From Episyrphus balteatus (taxonomy: Eukaryota; Arthropoda; Insecta; Diptera; Syrphidae): a DNA stretch of 64,000 bases. The stretch is taken from NCBI RefSeq assembly GCF_945859705.1, contig NC_079137.1, positions 33,787,554 through 33,851,553 of the forward strand, in the 5' to 3' direction. This document shows, piece by piece, positions 35,003-47,990 of the stretch. The position numbers were made by a program, and so were the translations under genes. Every line of letters starts with the position of its first letter. Position 1 is the stretch's first letter. Under the pieces are notes generated by a model. It was given only the letters and a program-made list of their open reading frames with translations. It was not told where the DNA came from and did no database searches.

Positions 35003-35256
35003 GCGTTTCGGACGCGTTTTTGACGAATTTCGGACGCGTTTTGGGCGCGTTTTAGGCGCGTTTTGGGCGCGTTTCAGATGCGTTTTGGACGCGTTTCAGA
35101 TGCGTTTCATGCGCGTTTTGGACGCGTTTTGGACGCGTTTCAGACGCGTTTTGGGATCGTTTCAGGCTTGTTTTAGGCGCGTTTCAGATGTATTTTGGAC
35201 GCGTTTAGATGCGTTTCAAACGCGTTTCGGACGCGTTTCAGACGCGTTTCAGACTA
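35003..35256. repeat. GACGCGTTT minisatellite, right part
   Basis: About 25 degenerate copies of a 10-bp GCGTTTYRGA unit. Its peptide (an R/F/Q-rich repeat) is an artefact. The 900 bp between it and the left part may be an insertion; no clean ends were found. Confidence 0.85.
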
Positions 35257-35264
35257 TAGATGGA

Positions 35265-35985
35265 TAGTTCCGCAGCCAAATAGTTCCTGGAACTAGTTCC
35301 TCACTCGGAACTAGTTCCACTATTTCCCCAAAATTAATTTAAACAGTTCCATCGTTCAGACACAGCCACACACAATAGAAAGAAAGAAGAAGAGGAACAA
35401 GAAACAAAACGAATGCGAATATATCTCTGTCTCTGTTTGAAATACACAATACACACACGCATGTCATAGAATTCTCATCCAAAGCCAACACACATGGATG
35501 CGAACGAGTTGAGCGCCAAAAATTCACAAACCAAAACCACAACTACTTTCTTATGAATAATGCTCACGGACATGGAACTACATTAATAGTTCCAGTTCCA
35601 GGATCAGGAAAAAATATTCAAATTCAGACTATTTCTTATTTTGATGCATTTTATTGAAAAAAAAAACTTAAATTCTAGATAGTTCCGCGGAACTAGTTCC
35701 AGGAACTAGTAGGTAGATTAAGTTTGTGTCAACCGACATACGTTTTTCTGGCCCTTTAAAAGGTAGATGAAGTTTGTTTCAACTGACATTAGTTTTTCTG
35801 GTCGCTTTAAACGGCCATCAGGAAAAAATATTCAATATCATACTATTTCTTTTTTTGATGCATTTTCCTGAAAAAAACTAAAATTCTAGATAGTTCCGCG
35901 GAACTAGTTCCAGGAACTTGTTCCCACCGAAAAAAGAACCGTTCCATGTTCGTTCCGGCTTTGGAACTGTTTTGCGGATCTCTGT
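35265..35985. repeat. GGAACTAGTTCC palindromes and 100-bp direct repeat
   Basis: GGAACTAGTTCC or close variants recur at about 35287, 35309, 35690 and 35900. A block of about 100 bp (CAGGAAAAAATATTCAA to CGGAACTAGTTCCAGGAACT) is present at 35605-35710 and again at 35818-35918. Confidence 0.7.
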
Positions 35986-36583
35986 TTTGAGTAATTTGCC
36001 TTGTCTATAATAATAATAAAATCAAAATTGAAACTTTTTCTCATGATTTCTCTTTCCAGTTTTATAATGAAACCGTAATGCCGACTTATAACGAGTCGAT
36101 TTTCGCCGTGCGGCGAAGCTTTTTGGCGTCAGTCGAGTCGTGTGAACGTAAGCCGCACGCGACTAAAGTGACAATCCCCATACTAGAGTCCTAGTCGACT
36201 TAAGCCGTGAGACATATCATGTGGTTAAAATCGACTCGTGAAAAGTCGGGATAGGTATACCTACTTATACCTTTTGAATCTAATATATTTTCTAATAACT
36301 TATCGTTAATAAAAATTATCTGTGAACCATCAAGTTGCTAAAATTTTTTTGTTGAGATATCACTACAATATTTATTATAGTTATTTCAAAACTTTTAGTT
36401 TACATTTATAAAATGACATGATAGGACACCAGATTATATCCGATTAGTCTCTAGTAAGTTACCTGCACAAATTTCTAACCAAACTTAAAAATAGCTTATG
36501 ATATTGAAAAAGCATCGGAAAAGGGCCCAAGAATTATTTTGCCTAGAGGCCCATGACATGGTTAATCCGGCACTGGCTCTGCT

Positions 36584-39500
36584 GGGAAGCAAAAGCAAGG
36601 ATGTGGAATTTCAAACATCCCAGAAAACATACTGCCATCCATGAGTTGGCAAGGACGAAGACGACGACGATGACTATAAGGGACTATAAGGCATAACAGC
36701 TGCCTACCAAATCATTCCAGCAGAGTCTCGAGTTCACTGCCAGCGAGAGAGTATAGAGAGTGTGACTTCGTCTGTCGGGCTGGAACTGGAGCTTTTTATC
36801 ACAATCGCAAACATAGAATCCAAACGAGAGACATAACACAAAAAAAGAATGAACAAAAAAAAAAAAAAAACAATCGACAAACGAACTACCTACATTTATA
36901 TCAACAAAAATGAACTACCGGATGGTGTGTCCTACGCCTGGAGCTATAAATAGGAGTTCCAGCTTGAGTTCGAGTTATAGGAGAAGCCAGCAATGCGCTA
37001 GCAAAGCAAACACTGACAGGAGGCAGACAAAACAATTTCAACGTGTCATTTTAATTCCTGATTTGCAGAAATAAATCCCCCAACCATACTCACTCATTCA
37101 AATGGTGGATAGGGTCGAGGTGGAATAGAGGATGGCAATCCTCTCCATTCCTTCAATTTCTTTATATTTTTTTTTGTTCAATGGCTGGGGTGTAATGGAA
37201 GTCAGCTGAATGCGAAATGATTTGTTCCGTTTTGTGTGAGAGTGAGAGAGCTTTGTGATTAAAGACGCGAAAGTTAATTGATTTACAATTCCCACCAACT
37301 AATTTGCATTATTACTACTGTGCGTGGAATGTCTTTTCGGTTTTCGTTAGTGAGGATATATTTTGAAAATTTGAAATTAAACATCAAAGGTCCTTGTTTT
37401 GTTGGGTAGGAAAAAAGCATTGACAGGATGTTTTTTTGATAAATTTTAAGCAGTTTAATTGGAATTGGATCAAGCGGTTTAGTATAATAAATTCATTAAG
37501 CAGAGGCTAATTTATATGTAATTTGGAATAATTTGGATTAGAATTTATTTTTTTTTTTTGTTCTCGAGCTGATTTGAGAATAATTGAATGGTTGGTAGGA
37601 ATTGTTTGAATTTTGATACGATTTGTTCGTTTGATCTTAAAAATTTTTAGGTAATATGCTTGAAGTACATGTTCTTGGAAGGAAAAGAATTTGAGAAAAA
37701 TTTGTGACTTTGACGAAAATCCTTTAATTAGTTTTTCCTTTCTATTGTTGGAAAAAAAATATTTTCTGTCTTTTAACTTTTTAGGGACAATTCCTTCGAT
37801 TTATTTTCTGAAAGAAACTAGCTCATTTGCATCTGGCGTGTCAGCCAGCCTTAAATAAATCTTCGCTTACCCCACCACTAAAAATTGGGAACCTTGTATC
37901 AATTGCATTTCTGATTATTAAACTCTATTAAGGCGTTTATGAATCTGACCGTTTTCTAGCATTTTCGAAATGACTGATTCTGAAAAATAATCATTTCTCA
38001 TTTTGAAGTCAAGTATACTTAAAGTCACCTTATGTGTGCTTCCAATCTTCATGGGGCAAATGTTGCTGTCAAGTATTTCGCGTACTGCGAACAGGAGAGT
38101 CAAAACGAAGACTTAAATGCAGAAGGCTGTAAATAGAATTTTAGCATCCACCTCAGTGCAATCCATACTTGATTGGAACTTATGTACTCAAAATTTGCAT
38201 TCTGTTTTTATGTAGGTATGTTAGGGTGCTTCTTATGTGGTCGAAAAAAATTTATTTTCGATTTTTTAATGGGACACCCCTGCATTATGTTCTTTCACAT
38301 AAGCATAGTGGTATTTTTTTTTCCGATTTTAATATTAAAATTTAGGGGTTGCTACCATTCACTAAAGATTTAAGTAAAAAAAAAAATGATCAGTTTCAAA
38401 AAAAATTGGTTTTCAATTATTTATCGTAGGGAAAACAATACAAAGTATGCGATTTTCAATCTTCTAATAAACAGTCAGTTAACTGTCTGACGAATAAAGA
38501 TATTAAGCTCATAAACAATCAGATAAAAACATTGAATTTTTCAACCAAGAAAGATCACTCAGTAAGCTATTCTACAGAATAACAAAAAAAAAATGAGAAA
38601 CTAAGAAATATTCAAAATTAAACGTAATTTTTATCCCGCTGTATTTTTATCAAAATTTCTTTCAAAAAATCTAAAGATTTAATAAAACTTATTTAATTCT
38701 GATTACAAATTTTAAAATTTTCTGAGAAAAAAAAAAAACAAAGTTTGCTGTGTTTTTCAAAACTTTGAATTGTGGTAGCGACCCCTAAAACGTGTTTAAA
38801 CTGGACCAAATTTTACCCAATTTATATTTAAGGCATGAAGAACAAAATGAAAGGGTGTCCCATTAAAATTTCGAAAATTTATTTTTATAAAGCACCCTAC
38901 CCACCATGTTTGTGTTTTTTTTTTTACAAATTCGGGGTAAATGTAAACAGCGGTTTAAAATTAAAAATTTCGTCTTTATCATATGGATAACGACTTGAAA
39001 AACGTTCAAGAAAGTATTTGACAAAAACTTTTTCAAATTCAAATAAAAGTTTTTGTTTTCTTCCTTTGATTCTTTATATAAGCTTCCAATATGCATCCTG
39101 AGCAGCTCTGAATGTCATATTTTTTTTTTTTTTTACATCAAAGACCGATTTTGCAACATCATCCTGGTATATTGTCTCTTTGAATAATAAGAAAATTTTA
39201 TTAAAAATATAAAATGATCTTGATTTTGGGAAAAAAAAGTAGAGAAAATGTCAAAAAGGAGAGTATTTTTTTTTTAATTCTAGGTTTTTAAACAAAACGT
39301 TTTATATATTGTAGTACCTCTGAATTTTCTGAATTTTATAGCAATAAGAGGTAAAATTTTTGAAATTAGTTAGTAATTGACAAAGTTAAGAATATTTGCA
39401 TTGGGTGAAGGTCTAAAAATTATTTTTGGTTTCAAACCAGATTTCAAGAGTCTTATGAAAACAAATTCAATGGCATATACTTCGTTTGGAAGTCGAAACC

Positions 39501-42500
39501 ATTAAAAAAGATGTTGTTAAAACTTATATTACTTTAATTTTTTTTTAAATTTGCTTTTAAAAAAATCTTATGCATTTCTGAATGTGTAAGTTTTTGACAA
39601 AAAAAAATATTAATTTCAAATTTCAAATACATTGATAGTTTTACTTAATACGTTACATTTTTCACCTCAAGAAATATTCTATTTCGGCTGTAAGCAATCC
39701 ATATTAAAAACTTCAAATGATATACTATAAAATCAGCAGATTGTCTATTAAAGTCAACTATATGATTTTATCGGGCGCTAGAAATGTTTCTACAAAAAAA
39801 TGTTAAGTATACGCCATAGTGAACATTTTATTTTAACTTTTAAACAATTGATAAAGTTTTGGGTAGCCTTGGCAATATTAAATGAAGAAATTTAGAATGG
39901 CCTTCATTCAAAGTTATGATATAAAAAAAATCAAAACCTTATCCGTAAAATAGGATAAAAAAGGATAAAATGAACTTTGGAATTACTTTTTAAAGAAAAA
40001 TCTAAGGTTTGAATGTGATGAATCGATCAAAAAATCCATTATAACCCAATCATTTTTAATTTATTGTACAAATTTTACGACAAGCAAAACTTTAAGAAGA
40101 ATTAAAAACTACAAATTTCCGTAAAATTGTTTCACATATTAACTGCTCCTGTTAGCCTCCCTAAACAAACCTCCAAAGAAACAACTGTTCCAAGGAAATA
40201 AATCAATTCCCAAAAATGAAAATGTATCCCACTTGGTTTAAACCCTTTCCATATTTACAAAAAAAAAAAAAACATACAAATCTTAACCCTAATGCACTGC
40301 CACATCAAGCTCTTCATCTCATATAGAAAAGTGAGGTAACACATCATTGTAACCAAAAGCAAAGTGCAAGGAAATTGATTACAACATACAGCACTCACTC
40401 AATAACCAGAGCACTTCATTCAAAATAAAAAAAAAAAAAAAACTCATCCCAAGGGATCTTCTGACGTTTTATGTCAAGAGGTTGTGACGATGAATTATGC
40501 GAACGAATCGCTTAAGGGGCTCTATATACATCACTCAGTCTTCTTCTATACAACCATACAAATTTTATACAACCCTTTTTGAAGATTCTCAATTTTTCAT
40601 GTATGTGTGTGTGTGTGTTTGAGAGTAGGTAACAAAGGCTTCTATGAATGGATATAAAGAGCTTGATTAATAAAAACCACCCTTTTGATGCATAATTGTG
40701 TGCACAAAGGGTGTGTGCATTTTACACATGTTCTATCCATGGTGCGCCTACCACAATCCATCACAAAAAAAAAAACAAGATTCATACAAATCCGCCCTCT
40801 TATAAGAATACCCCCTTACAATAAGAGTTTAAAAGGTTCATATTTTCATCATCTTCTTGGCAGTCTTTAAAACTCAAGAGACTTTCCACAACACTTTGCG
40901 CCAAAGAACTTCGAAATCCCGCATCATTTATCCTCCCACTAAACCTTCACAGACCTTGAATCCATTATATACAAAAGTTTCCTTTTCCTTTTTGCTTGTT
41001 TTATGTTGTTCTTAATTTTGTTCCCAAAGAACACACGACTCCATTCCGCTCCAACCAAAGCTATAAAAATGCTCTAAGAAGTTAAAAAATCAACAGATCC
41101 TCTTGCGCACAATGTAAATCAATTTTGTTCTCCGAACAAGTAAAATATTTAACTTTCGATTTTTTGCTATATAACTCCTGCTCCTCCTAAATCTATACTA
41201 CCTCCTCCAACTTCTTCGGTCTAAAGTTGTGCTTGTTTTTCAGTTTTCAATTCGAATCCGATGAGTAAACAATGAGAACAGAGAACTTCCGTTTTTTCCG
41301 GGGAGGTTGGGAAATTTGACGTGGGTCGAAGGGAAAAAAGGTTTATACAAGGCTATATACGCACACTATAGTGGCTGCCAGGATACTATGGCATTTTCAA
41401 TCCCGGCCACACCACTCGTCAGGAACTGAATTTATGAAAGTTGAAATTAATATTGTTTCGCAATTTTCATTCTCTTTAAGCCACCATCAATTCTTCCTCT
41501 TCTACATCACCAATTTCGAATCCTTCTCATTCTCTTTTCGACGTCACGCCGCCCGACGGATGACGACGAAATCCTGAACCGTTCATTTGGTAAACATACT
41601 CTCCTCAAGGGTTGTGTTTACATTTCGTGGATCATTTGTCAAGTTGTTTGGAAATTTAATTTTTCCCCGGCCCTCGTCGCCGTCACGGCGCGTAGCGATT
41701 CGGCGACAATGGCTGCGACTTTTACCGACGACAAGCAGACAGATTCTCGTATTGAAAATTACCATGTTCCTGATTTTTCATTGTTTTATTTTATTGTATT
41801 ATTTTTTCCTCGGCTTGTGTCTAATTAAAAACTTTTTCAATTTAAATGCAAAAAGGACCTACGTCGCGTTGGTTGGTGTGTAGCCATAACGTCGGTCTTT
41901 GCATTTCTAGTTTGGCCGTAGCCAATCTATGCTTTGGTATCGTGGTCCTATGGTTTAAGGGTTTCTATGGGTTCTCGCTGGTTCTGGTCCTGGTCAGTGG
42001 CGTGTGATAAGTCGAGAAAAACCGCATGTGATAAAAGTCGGGGATAAAATGTTTGTGAAACCGCGCCGCCACATCCATTAAAAATGCCCACGCATCCTCG
42101 AGTGCAAAGGGCGTCCTATATACACGCTATATAATACTCCTCCATCTCGCTGAGGCTGGCTGCTTAAATAGGTGGTAATATCTAGGGAATTTGGCAAACC
42201 ACTTTATGAGGCAAACCATTAAATGAATTGTTTTTGTTTTTGTGTTCTACTTTTTTTCGGGATATAATTTTGTTCAATTTACGAGGTTCAGTGGATTCTT
42301 GTTTTTGTTGTTTCCCTTGGCAAAGAGCTCATATCGATAAATGTCTTGCTCCTGACAGAGACTTAATGAATTCATCGTCACTTGATAAGGACCAAAAGTA
42401 ATAAATTCGTTTCAATAAAACCTTTTAGCAATGATATGAGAATATTGTGAAGCTAATTTGAATTTATTTATGAAAATTTATTTCAAATATTTTTTTGGTA

Positions 42501-43330
42501 AAAAGTATCTTTTCATTTTGAAAGAGAGTTATAGAGTAAGGATTCTTAAAAGAAAATGAAACCATACCACAAAATGAAACCAATTCAATTAAATTTAAGA
42601 TGGAAAAGGTCAAGTATAATTGGGTAACTCGCCAACTATAGGAGTATATACGAAATAACCCTTTTTTGTTTTGGGGTAATTTTAAATTCAAATTTATTTC
42701 CGTTGGAGTGAATTTATTTCCTTGGGAGGGACATTATTTACTTTTTGTATTGGAAAATTAACTAGAGTTTTGAGGAAAAAAAAAACTGAAATTATTTTCT
42801 GTGTCGACCTTCTTTGTGGTAAAATTAGTGTTGGTTTTATATAGTATTTTAAGCAACTCGTAAAAAAGTTTTTCTTATGACGGGGTTGTTTATTTAAAAT
42901 TTTGTTTTGAAGGGAGTTCCCTTTTCCCAAATTACTTATGTTTTTAGGTTTGGAAATGATTGGATATATTTGAGGTAGGTATCTATAATGAAGGTTTTGT
43001 TGAAAAATCTAACCTTGAAGAATTAAGAAAAACAAATGCACGAGCAGTGGTTATAGTGGTTCGAGGTTAAAGGTTGTTAGAAGGTGTTAAAAGTAAGTTG
43101 AGGTAGGTATTGAAATAATATTGAAATATTGGTTATGAAAATGTAGAAAAAGAAAGATTCGGTTACTACCTACACTTCATGAGGCTACACTCCTTGCTTG
43201 CCTTAAGAATCAGAGTACAAATACATCATTTGTATATAATTATTGTGTTTCGTAAAATCAATTAATAATACAAGACTTTTAACGGCTATGTGAAGTTGTC
43301 ACCCCAAATACTAATTTTTTGTTTTCAAAA
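36584..43330. other. Repeat-poor unique DNA, no gene called
   Basis: About 6.7 kb with few recognisable repeats and several GC-richer patches (36600-37100, 41500-41760, 41900-42170). Short frames do not look coding and no clear exon with two good splice sites was found. It may be intron or intergenic control DNA of a gene extending outside the window. Weak similarity to the MITE at 883-1030 lies near 38460-38560. Confidence 0.45.
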
Positions 43331-43570
43331 TCTGCCTGGTTCGATTCAACAAGGTTAGCCCAGGATAGCTCAGTATTTTTTTCTTTAATTCAATTCCAAA
43401 GATAGAATGCAAAATTTTATTCATAGTTATCACAAACCGAAAAAATTATGATTTTTTTTTCCTGTGAAAAAATCGTTAGTTTAAAACCGTGGTTTGCTTG
43501 GCTAATGTTAGCCCAGGATAGCCCAACTTTTATTTTCGCTATACTTCCCTTTAGAAATTATACATATAAG

Positions 43571-45107
43571 TAGGGTTGCCATGCGTCCGGGTTTTCCCGG
43601 AAATGTACTATTTTTTGGCTGTGTGGGGGACGTCCGGGATAGTTTCTATCAATTGTCCGGGATTGTACTCTTTTGAAGCCTTTAAAAATCTCACTTTTTG
43701 TATGCTACTCTTAATTCATTCCATATTCAAAAAACGAATCGAGTTCATTAAAAGCGAGGCGTTTTTATTTTGGTCTATTATCTGGTCAATTCTTTTTTGT
43801 GTTCTGTTCCAATATAATCAAAACTCAAAAATGTGCGTATGAGGTACTGGTTAGTGAATTCTCTGACCAACAAAAATTTATTTTAATAATTTATTTAAAT
43901 TTTATAATTTATTACAGTAGGTACCTTATTGTAAGACTCAAGGTGCAAAATTTTAAACGATTAAGAAAAATATAAGGCCGCTTAAGTAAGTTGCTAAGTC
44001 AAAAAGACCATTTCTTAACTTAAATAGTAACTTACTAAAAATTCTATTAGCATTTAACTAAGGGCCAATTTTTCAATAGTCAGTTAAACAGTCATCTGTT
44101 AATTCAACACGTTAAATACTAACGCAGTTATCTCTTAAATTATGACACTATGTACATTAAATATACTTATAAATACTTAAATCTATTTTATAAATTTAAT
44201 TATAATGTATGAAGAACATATTCTTAAAATTTTGTGATTTTACGTTAACATTAATTGATTGAATTAAGAAATAGTTTTTGTTGAAGATATTTATCAAAAT
44301 ATTGATAAGTCATTTAGTACTTATTCCTAAGGATAGAGAAAAAATCAATTTTTCAACAAGCAGATAGGGTAGATTTGCCTATTTGCGGCCGTCTCCAGTT
44401 ACCGGCCACCTTTCGGAAAATCGTTAAAACTAGTGATTTCAAAGGGGTTTATTCCAAATTTTCACTCGTATGCTTTTTTAACATATAAGAGAACAGCATA
44501 AGAGCAAAATTTTGGAATAAACCCTACGAAATCCCTAATTATAACGATTATCCGAAAGGTGGCCGGAAACTGGAGACGGCCGAAAATAGGCAACTCTACC
44601 TTATAGCTTATTCCTTAGAATAAAGCTATCTGCTTCTTTCAGAGACGAATAAAAATTATTCTAAGGAATAATCTCAACAAAAATATTGTGTCAGTTGTCA
44701 AAGCTGTTTTGAAAGAATTTTGAAAAAAATACAGTGGAACACAAGAAAACAAAAACAATCATGAATAAAATTTAAAATTTTGAGCAATTGGATTTTAATG
44801 GAATTTAAAATTTTTTTTTACTGTAACTATGTAGGTACATTCTTTTGTAATATTAGCTAAAATTTGTATTTTTATTTTTTTTTTGTGTGAAAAAAAATTA
44901 AGAAAAAAATGCTACGGGAACAAGGGTTAAAAATGTGATTTTTAGTTAAATTTTTAAAAGATTGTTCCGCTTTTTTTTTGTTTTTATAAGACTATGCATT
45001 CCTTTTGTCCTAGATTTGTACTCTTTTTTGTGTCCTTATTTATCCGGGAAAGTCCGGGATTTTACATCTCGATTACTAGTTTCTTCAAAATATATCTGGC
45101 AACCCTA
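43571..45107. mobile_element. Non-autonomous hAT element 4 (1.54 kb)
   Basis: The ends read TAGGGTTGCCATGCG and, in complement, TAGGGTTGCCAGATA. The 8-bp direct repeats CATATAAG lie at 43563-43570 and 45108-45115. GTCCGGGTTTTCCCGG and CCGGGAAAGTCCGGG lie just inside. No transposase. It contains GGGCCAATTTTTCAATAG-family sequence from 44062, itself split by a palindromic MITE at 44367. Confidence 0.9.
44367..44601. mobile_element. 235-bp fully palindromic MITE, TA target
   Basis: The left half, from GGGTAGATTTGCCTATTT through CGGCCGTCTCCAG and CCGGCCACCTTTCGG, is mirrored by the right half to a TCTACCT end. TA lies at 44365-44366 and 44602-44603. Removal restores AGATATAGCTTATTCC, as seen uninterrupted at about 968. 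The TA target and near-full palindrome fit a Tc1/mariner-superfamily MITE. Confidence 0.8.
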
Positions 45108-45336
45108 CATATAAGCATTATTTCTTACTCACCTTAAAAAAAAAAATAGTACGCATACACCACAGTGACCATTTTTAAAAATTTATAATTAAGAAAAAGT
45201 AAATCCACCGGTGTCAGCGTTTTGCCTCAAATGTTATTTTAATGACTTAGAATTCTGTCATGTTTGAATGTAGTCCATATACCATTTCTATTAAAAAGCT
45301 TAAGTTGATTTGTTATATTTCACCTTAAAAAACCAC

Positions 45337-46505
45337 AAATTATGTACAAAATATTTTTTCAAATGTAGACTTAGCAAAATTATAGAAGAAAGAAGGTTAA
45401 TCCCAAATCATCAGTTTGGCTTTAGAAATAAACATTCCACGATAGACCACGTTCATAGAATAACGGATGTAATAGAAAAAGCATTAGAAGAAAAACAAGT
45501 ATGTTCAGCTATTTTCTTAGATGTTGCTCAAGCCTTTGACAAGGTTTGGCATGAGGGACTTGAGTACAAACTGCAAAGGGATCTTCCCAGACAGTACTAT
45601 GAAATCTGTGGCCACAACCAATAACCGCTTAAGTGAGTTAAGACAAAAAATTTTCAGTGGTCTTATGATGAATCGTACATCTCAGACCGATTGTTTAGAG
45701 TAAGGTACGATCAAGAATATTCGGAATTGAAGAAAATAGAAGCCGGTGTACCACAAGGAATTGTCCTAGGTCCTACCCTGTATTTACTATACACAAGGGA
45801 TATCCCAGTTGGTAATCACACCATAATGGCTACTTTTGCAGATGATACCGCAATTTTGGTACCCGACAAATGTGTCTCTAGGGGAGCAGTAAAGCTGCAA
45901 TATGCCGTCGACACAGTCAGAGATTGGACCGAAAAATGGCGTATCAAACTCAATGAAACAAAATCTTCACATATAAACTTTACAAATAAAAAGATAAACA
46001 ATATTCCAATATTCATTAATAATCAAGCTGTTCCTTACGCCAATACGGCCAAATACCTTGGAATGACTTTGGATGCAAAGCTAAAGTGGAAAGAGCACAT
46101 CAAAAAGAAAAGAGAAGAACTAAACTTGAAATATAGAAAAATGTACTGGTTACTTGGTAGCAACTCTGATTTATCAACCCAAAACAAAATAATGCTGTAT
46201 AATCAAGTACTAAAGCCTGTTTGGACCTATGGTATCCAATTATGGGGCTGTACAAAGAAAACAAATACCGAAATCATCCAAACATTTCAAAACAAAGTCC
46301 TTCATGGAATAGTTAATGCACCTTGGTACATAAGAAATAGCGATCTACATCGTGACTTACAAATAGAAACGGTTACGGTTAAAAAATACGCTGTATCGCA
46401 TAATCAGAGGCTGTAAAGTCATACCAATTCTGAAATCCATCTTGAATACAAGAAACCATATTCGGAGATTAAGAAGAACCAAGCCTCATGAGCTTATGGT
46501 CTAAA
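45337..46505 (+). mobile_element. Jockey-clade LINE reverse transcriptase, broken
   Basis: Remnant of a non-LTR reverse transcriptase. The first frame has PNHQFGFR and AIFLDVAQAFDKVWHEGL (the fingers and first Asp motif). After a disrupted stretch around 45610-45680 a second frame has GVPQGIVLGP, FADDTAILV (catalytic Asp pair), KYLGMTLD, and the tail WTYGIQLWG and NSDLHRDLQIETV typical of Jockey-type ORF2. The frame is lost again near 46400; a RRLRRTKPHEL-type end is visible in another frame up to 46503. The 5' part is missing. At least two frameshifts make it inactive. It lies between the inverted arms described for 43341-47990. Confidence 0.85.
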
Positions 46506-46929
46506 AAAACATGGGAAAGTATTAAAAGTTTAAACTTCCCCCAAAGTGATTTGCTATATGAGCACCTAGAAAAGCTACATCGTTATTATAATCTTTGAAA
46601 ACTTTTTTCAAAATTTACAACAAATATAAAATGGTGTGTGAGGTGATTTTTTTTTTCAGTACACGAATTGTACTTTTTAAAGCTTTTTCAAATAACCATG
46701 GTAGTTCTAACATAGGTATTCCGTCCACCCTTAGTTCAGAAATTATGACAAACTAATTTTTTTCAAATCACCAACCTCTTAGAAATCCAAATTTGTTTAT
46801 TTGTTTCAGTGTAAAAATTGATTTTTAAGAGGTTGGTAATTAAAAAATTTTGGGATAACGAAAAAAAGTGATGCAATTTGTTACACTGAAAAAAAAAAAA
46901 AACAAATTTGAAAAAAATGCGAAGTGCCC
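46506..46929. other. LINE 3' flank and AT-rich spacer
   Basis: Continues the LINE 3' region, then AT-rich DNA leading into the right inverted arm. No other feature is seen. Confidence 0.4.
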
Positions 46930-47145
46930 ACACTAATGGATTTACTTTTTCTAAATTAAAAAAAAGGTCACTGTTGTGTATGCGTTCTTTTTTTTGTGAG
47001 GTGCGTCTATAATTTTTTTGAGATGCATCTATAATTTCTAATCTAAGAGTAAGATAGCGAAAATAAAAGTTGGACTTATCTTGGTTAAACAAACCACGGT
47101 TTTAAGCTAACGATTTTTTTACAGGAACCAAAAATCACAATTTTT

Positions 47146-47858
47146 ACTTGCTCTATAGGGCAAGTATTGGTTTCGTGTAGAAAAAAAAAATCGAGGTTTT
47201 AATCAAAACCAACATTACGATGATGGAGAAGATCAAAAAAGTGGTTTTCGTCATGCCGTCCGTCGGTCTGTGCGTGTGTGCGTCTGTGCGTCCATCTGTA
47301 CATCGAGCTAGGGCCTAAACGGGTGGATGGATTTGCTTGAAACTTGGTACAGATGATTTTTACGTAATTCCCTAGGTCAATTTTTTTTATTTTTTTAATA
47401 TCTCCAATTTAACGCATATCTCCCATATAACGTTTTTGAGGTATTTCAAATTTCTCGAAAACGGCTCTAACGATTTCGTTTAAATTTGGTGTGCGCAGTA
47501 CTCTTATTAATTCCAACAAAACTGCGTTTTTAGTTTTTCTCAAAAAATGCCAAGAGCGGAAATATGGCGTTGCCGTTTTTCAAAAATTGACATGTTTTTT
47601 AAGTCCATATATTTCATCAAAGCATAAGTCAATTTTTTCAAAATTTACAGACATCATAGGTATTGAAGTGTAAAATGTAAAAAAAAATTTAAAAAAAAAG
47701 TTTTTCAAAAAATTTTTAAAAAATTGAATTTTTTTAACTTTCGATTTTTTTTTTTGTTTTTATTTTTTTTTTCTTCACAAAATCTTAAATTTCCAATAGA
47801 TATTTAAGATAAAGATGCTTTGAACTGCAAGAGCAAGTACGTGCGACCCAGTCGTGCA
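47146..47858 (-). mobile_element. Helentron/mini-me-like element, copy B
   Basis: A 713-bp copy running from ACTTGCTCTATAGGGCAAGT to CCCAGTCGTGCA, in the opposite orientation to copy A (1456-2164) and similar along its length, including the CGTCCGTCGGTCTGTGCGTG microsatellite-like stretch and the CATCGAGCTAGGGCCTAAAC core. The outer hairpin ACTTGC...GCAAGT is intact. It is inserted in the right arm of the 43-48 kb inverted repeat. Confidence 0.7.
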
Positions 47859-47990
47859 TTTTATTTCGGTTTCTGATGTGTTGTATCTTGTATCTTTTTA
47901 AAAAATAATGAAATAAAACAAAAAAAAGTTGGGCTATCCTGGGCTAACGTTGGGAAAACGAACCACAGTGAAAAAGCAACAATTTTTACA

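Larger units (their letters stand above)
32687..36575. mobile_element. Non-autonomous hAT element 3 (3.89 kb)
   Basis: The left end reads CAGTGCCGGATTAGCC; the right end in complement reads CAGTGCCGGATTAACC. The 8-bp direct repeats GCTCTGCT lie at 32679-32686 and 36576-36583. Subterminal GGGCCC/CTAGGCA motifs occur at both ends. No transposase is visible. It carries a tRNA-like MITE, CGCGTTT minisatellites and GGAACTAGTTCC repeats. It lies in otherwise repeat-poor DNA, so the empty site is easy to predict. Confidence 0.9.
43341..47990. repeat. Inverted repeat enclosing a LINE remnant
   Basis: The left arm (43341-43570 plus 45108-45215) pairs with the right arm (46930-47145 plus 47859-47990). 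Shared landmarks are TTAGCCCAGGATAG, ATCGTTAG, AAAACCGTGGTTTG, CCAACTTTTATTTTCGCTAT and ACGCATACAC then CAGTGACC. hAT element 4 splits the left arm and Helentron-like copy B splits the right arm; both splits line up with uninterrupted sequence in the partner arm. Confidence 0.75.

Noticed and set aside
36945..36953. TATAAATAG as a promoter
   Set aside because: A good TATA match, but no TCAGT-type initiator at the right spacing and no coding frame or exon follows.
41371..41883. GC-rich frames near 41.5 kb as exons
   Set aside because: Both strands are open, with no splice-site pair and no recognisable peptide. Left as unique DNA.
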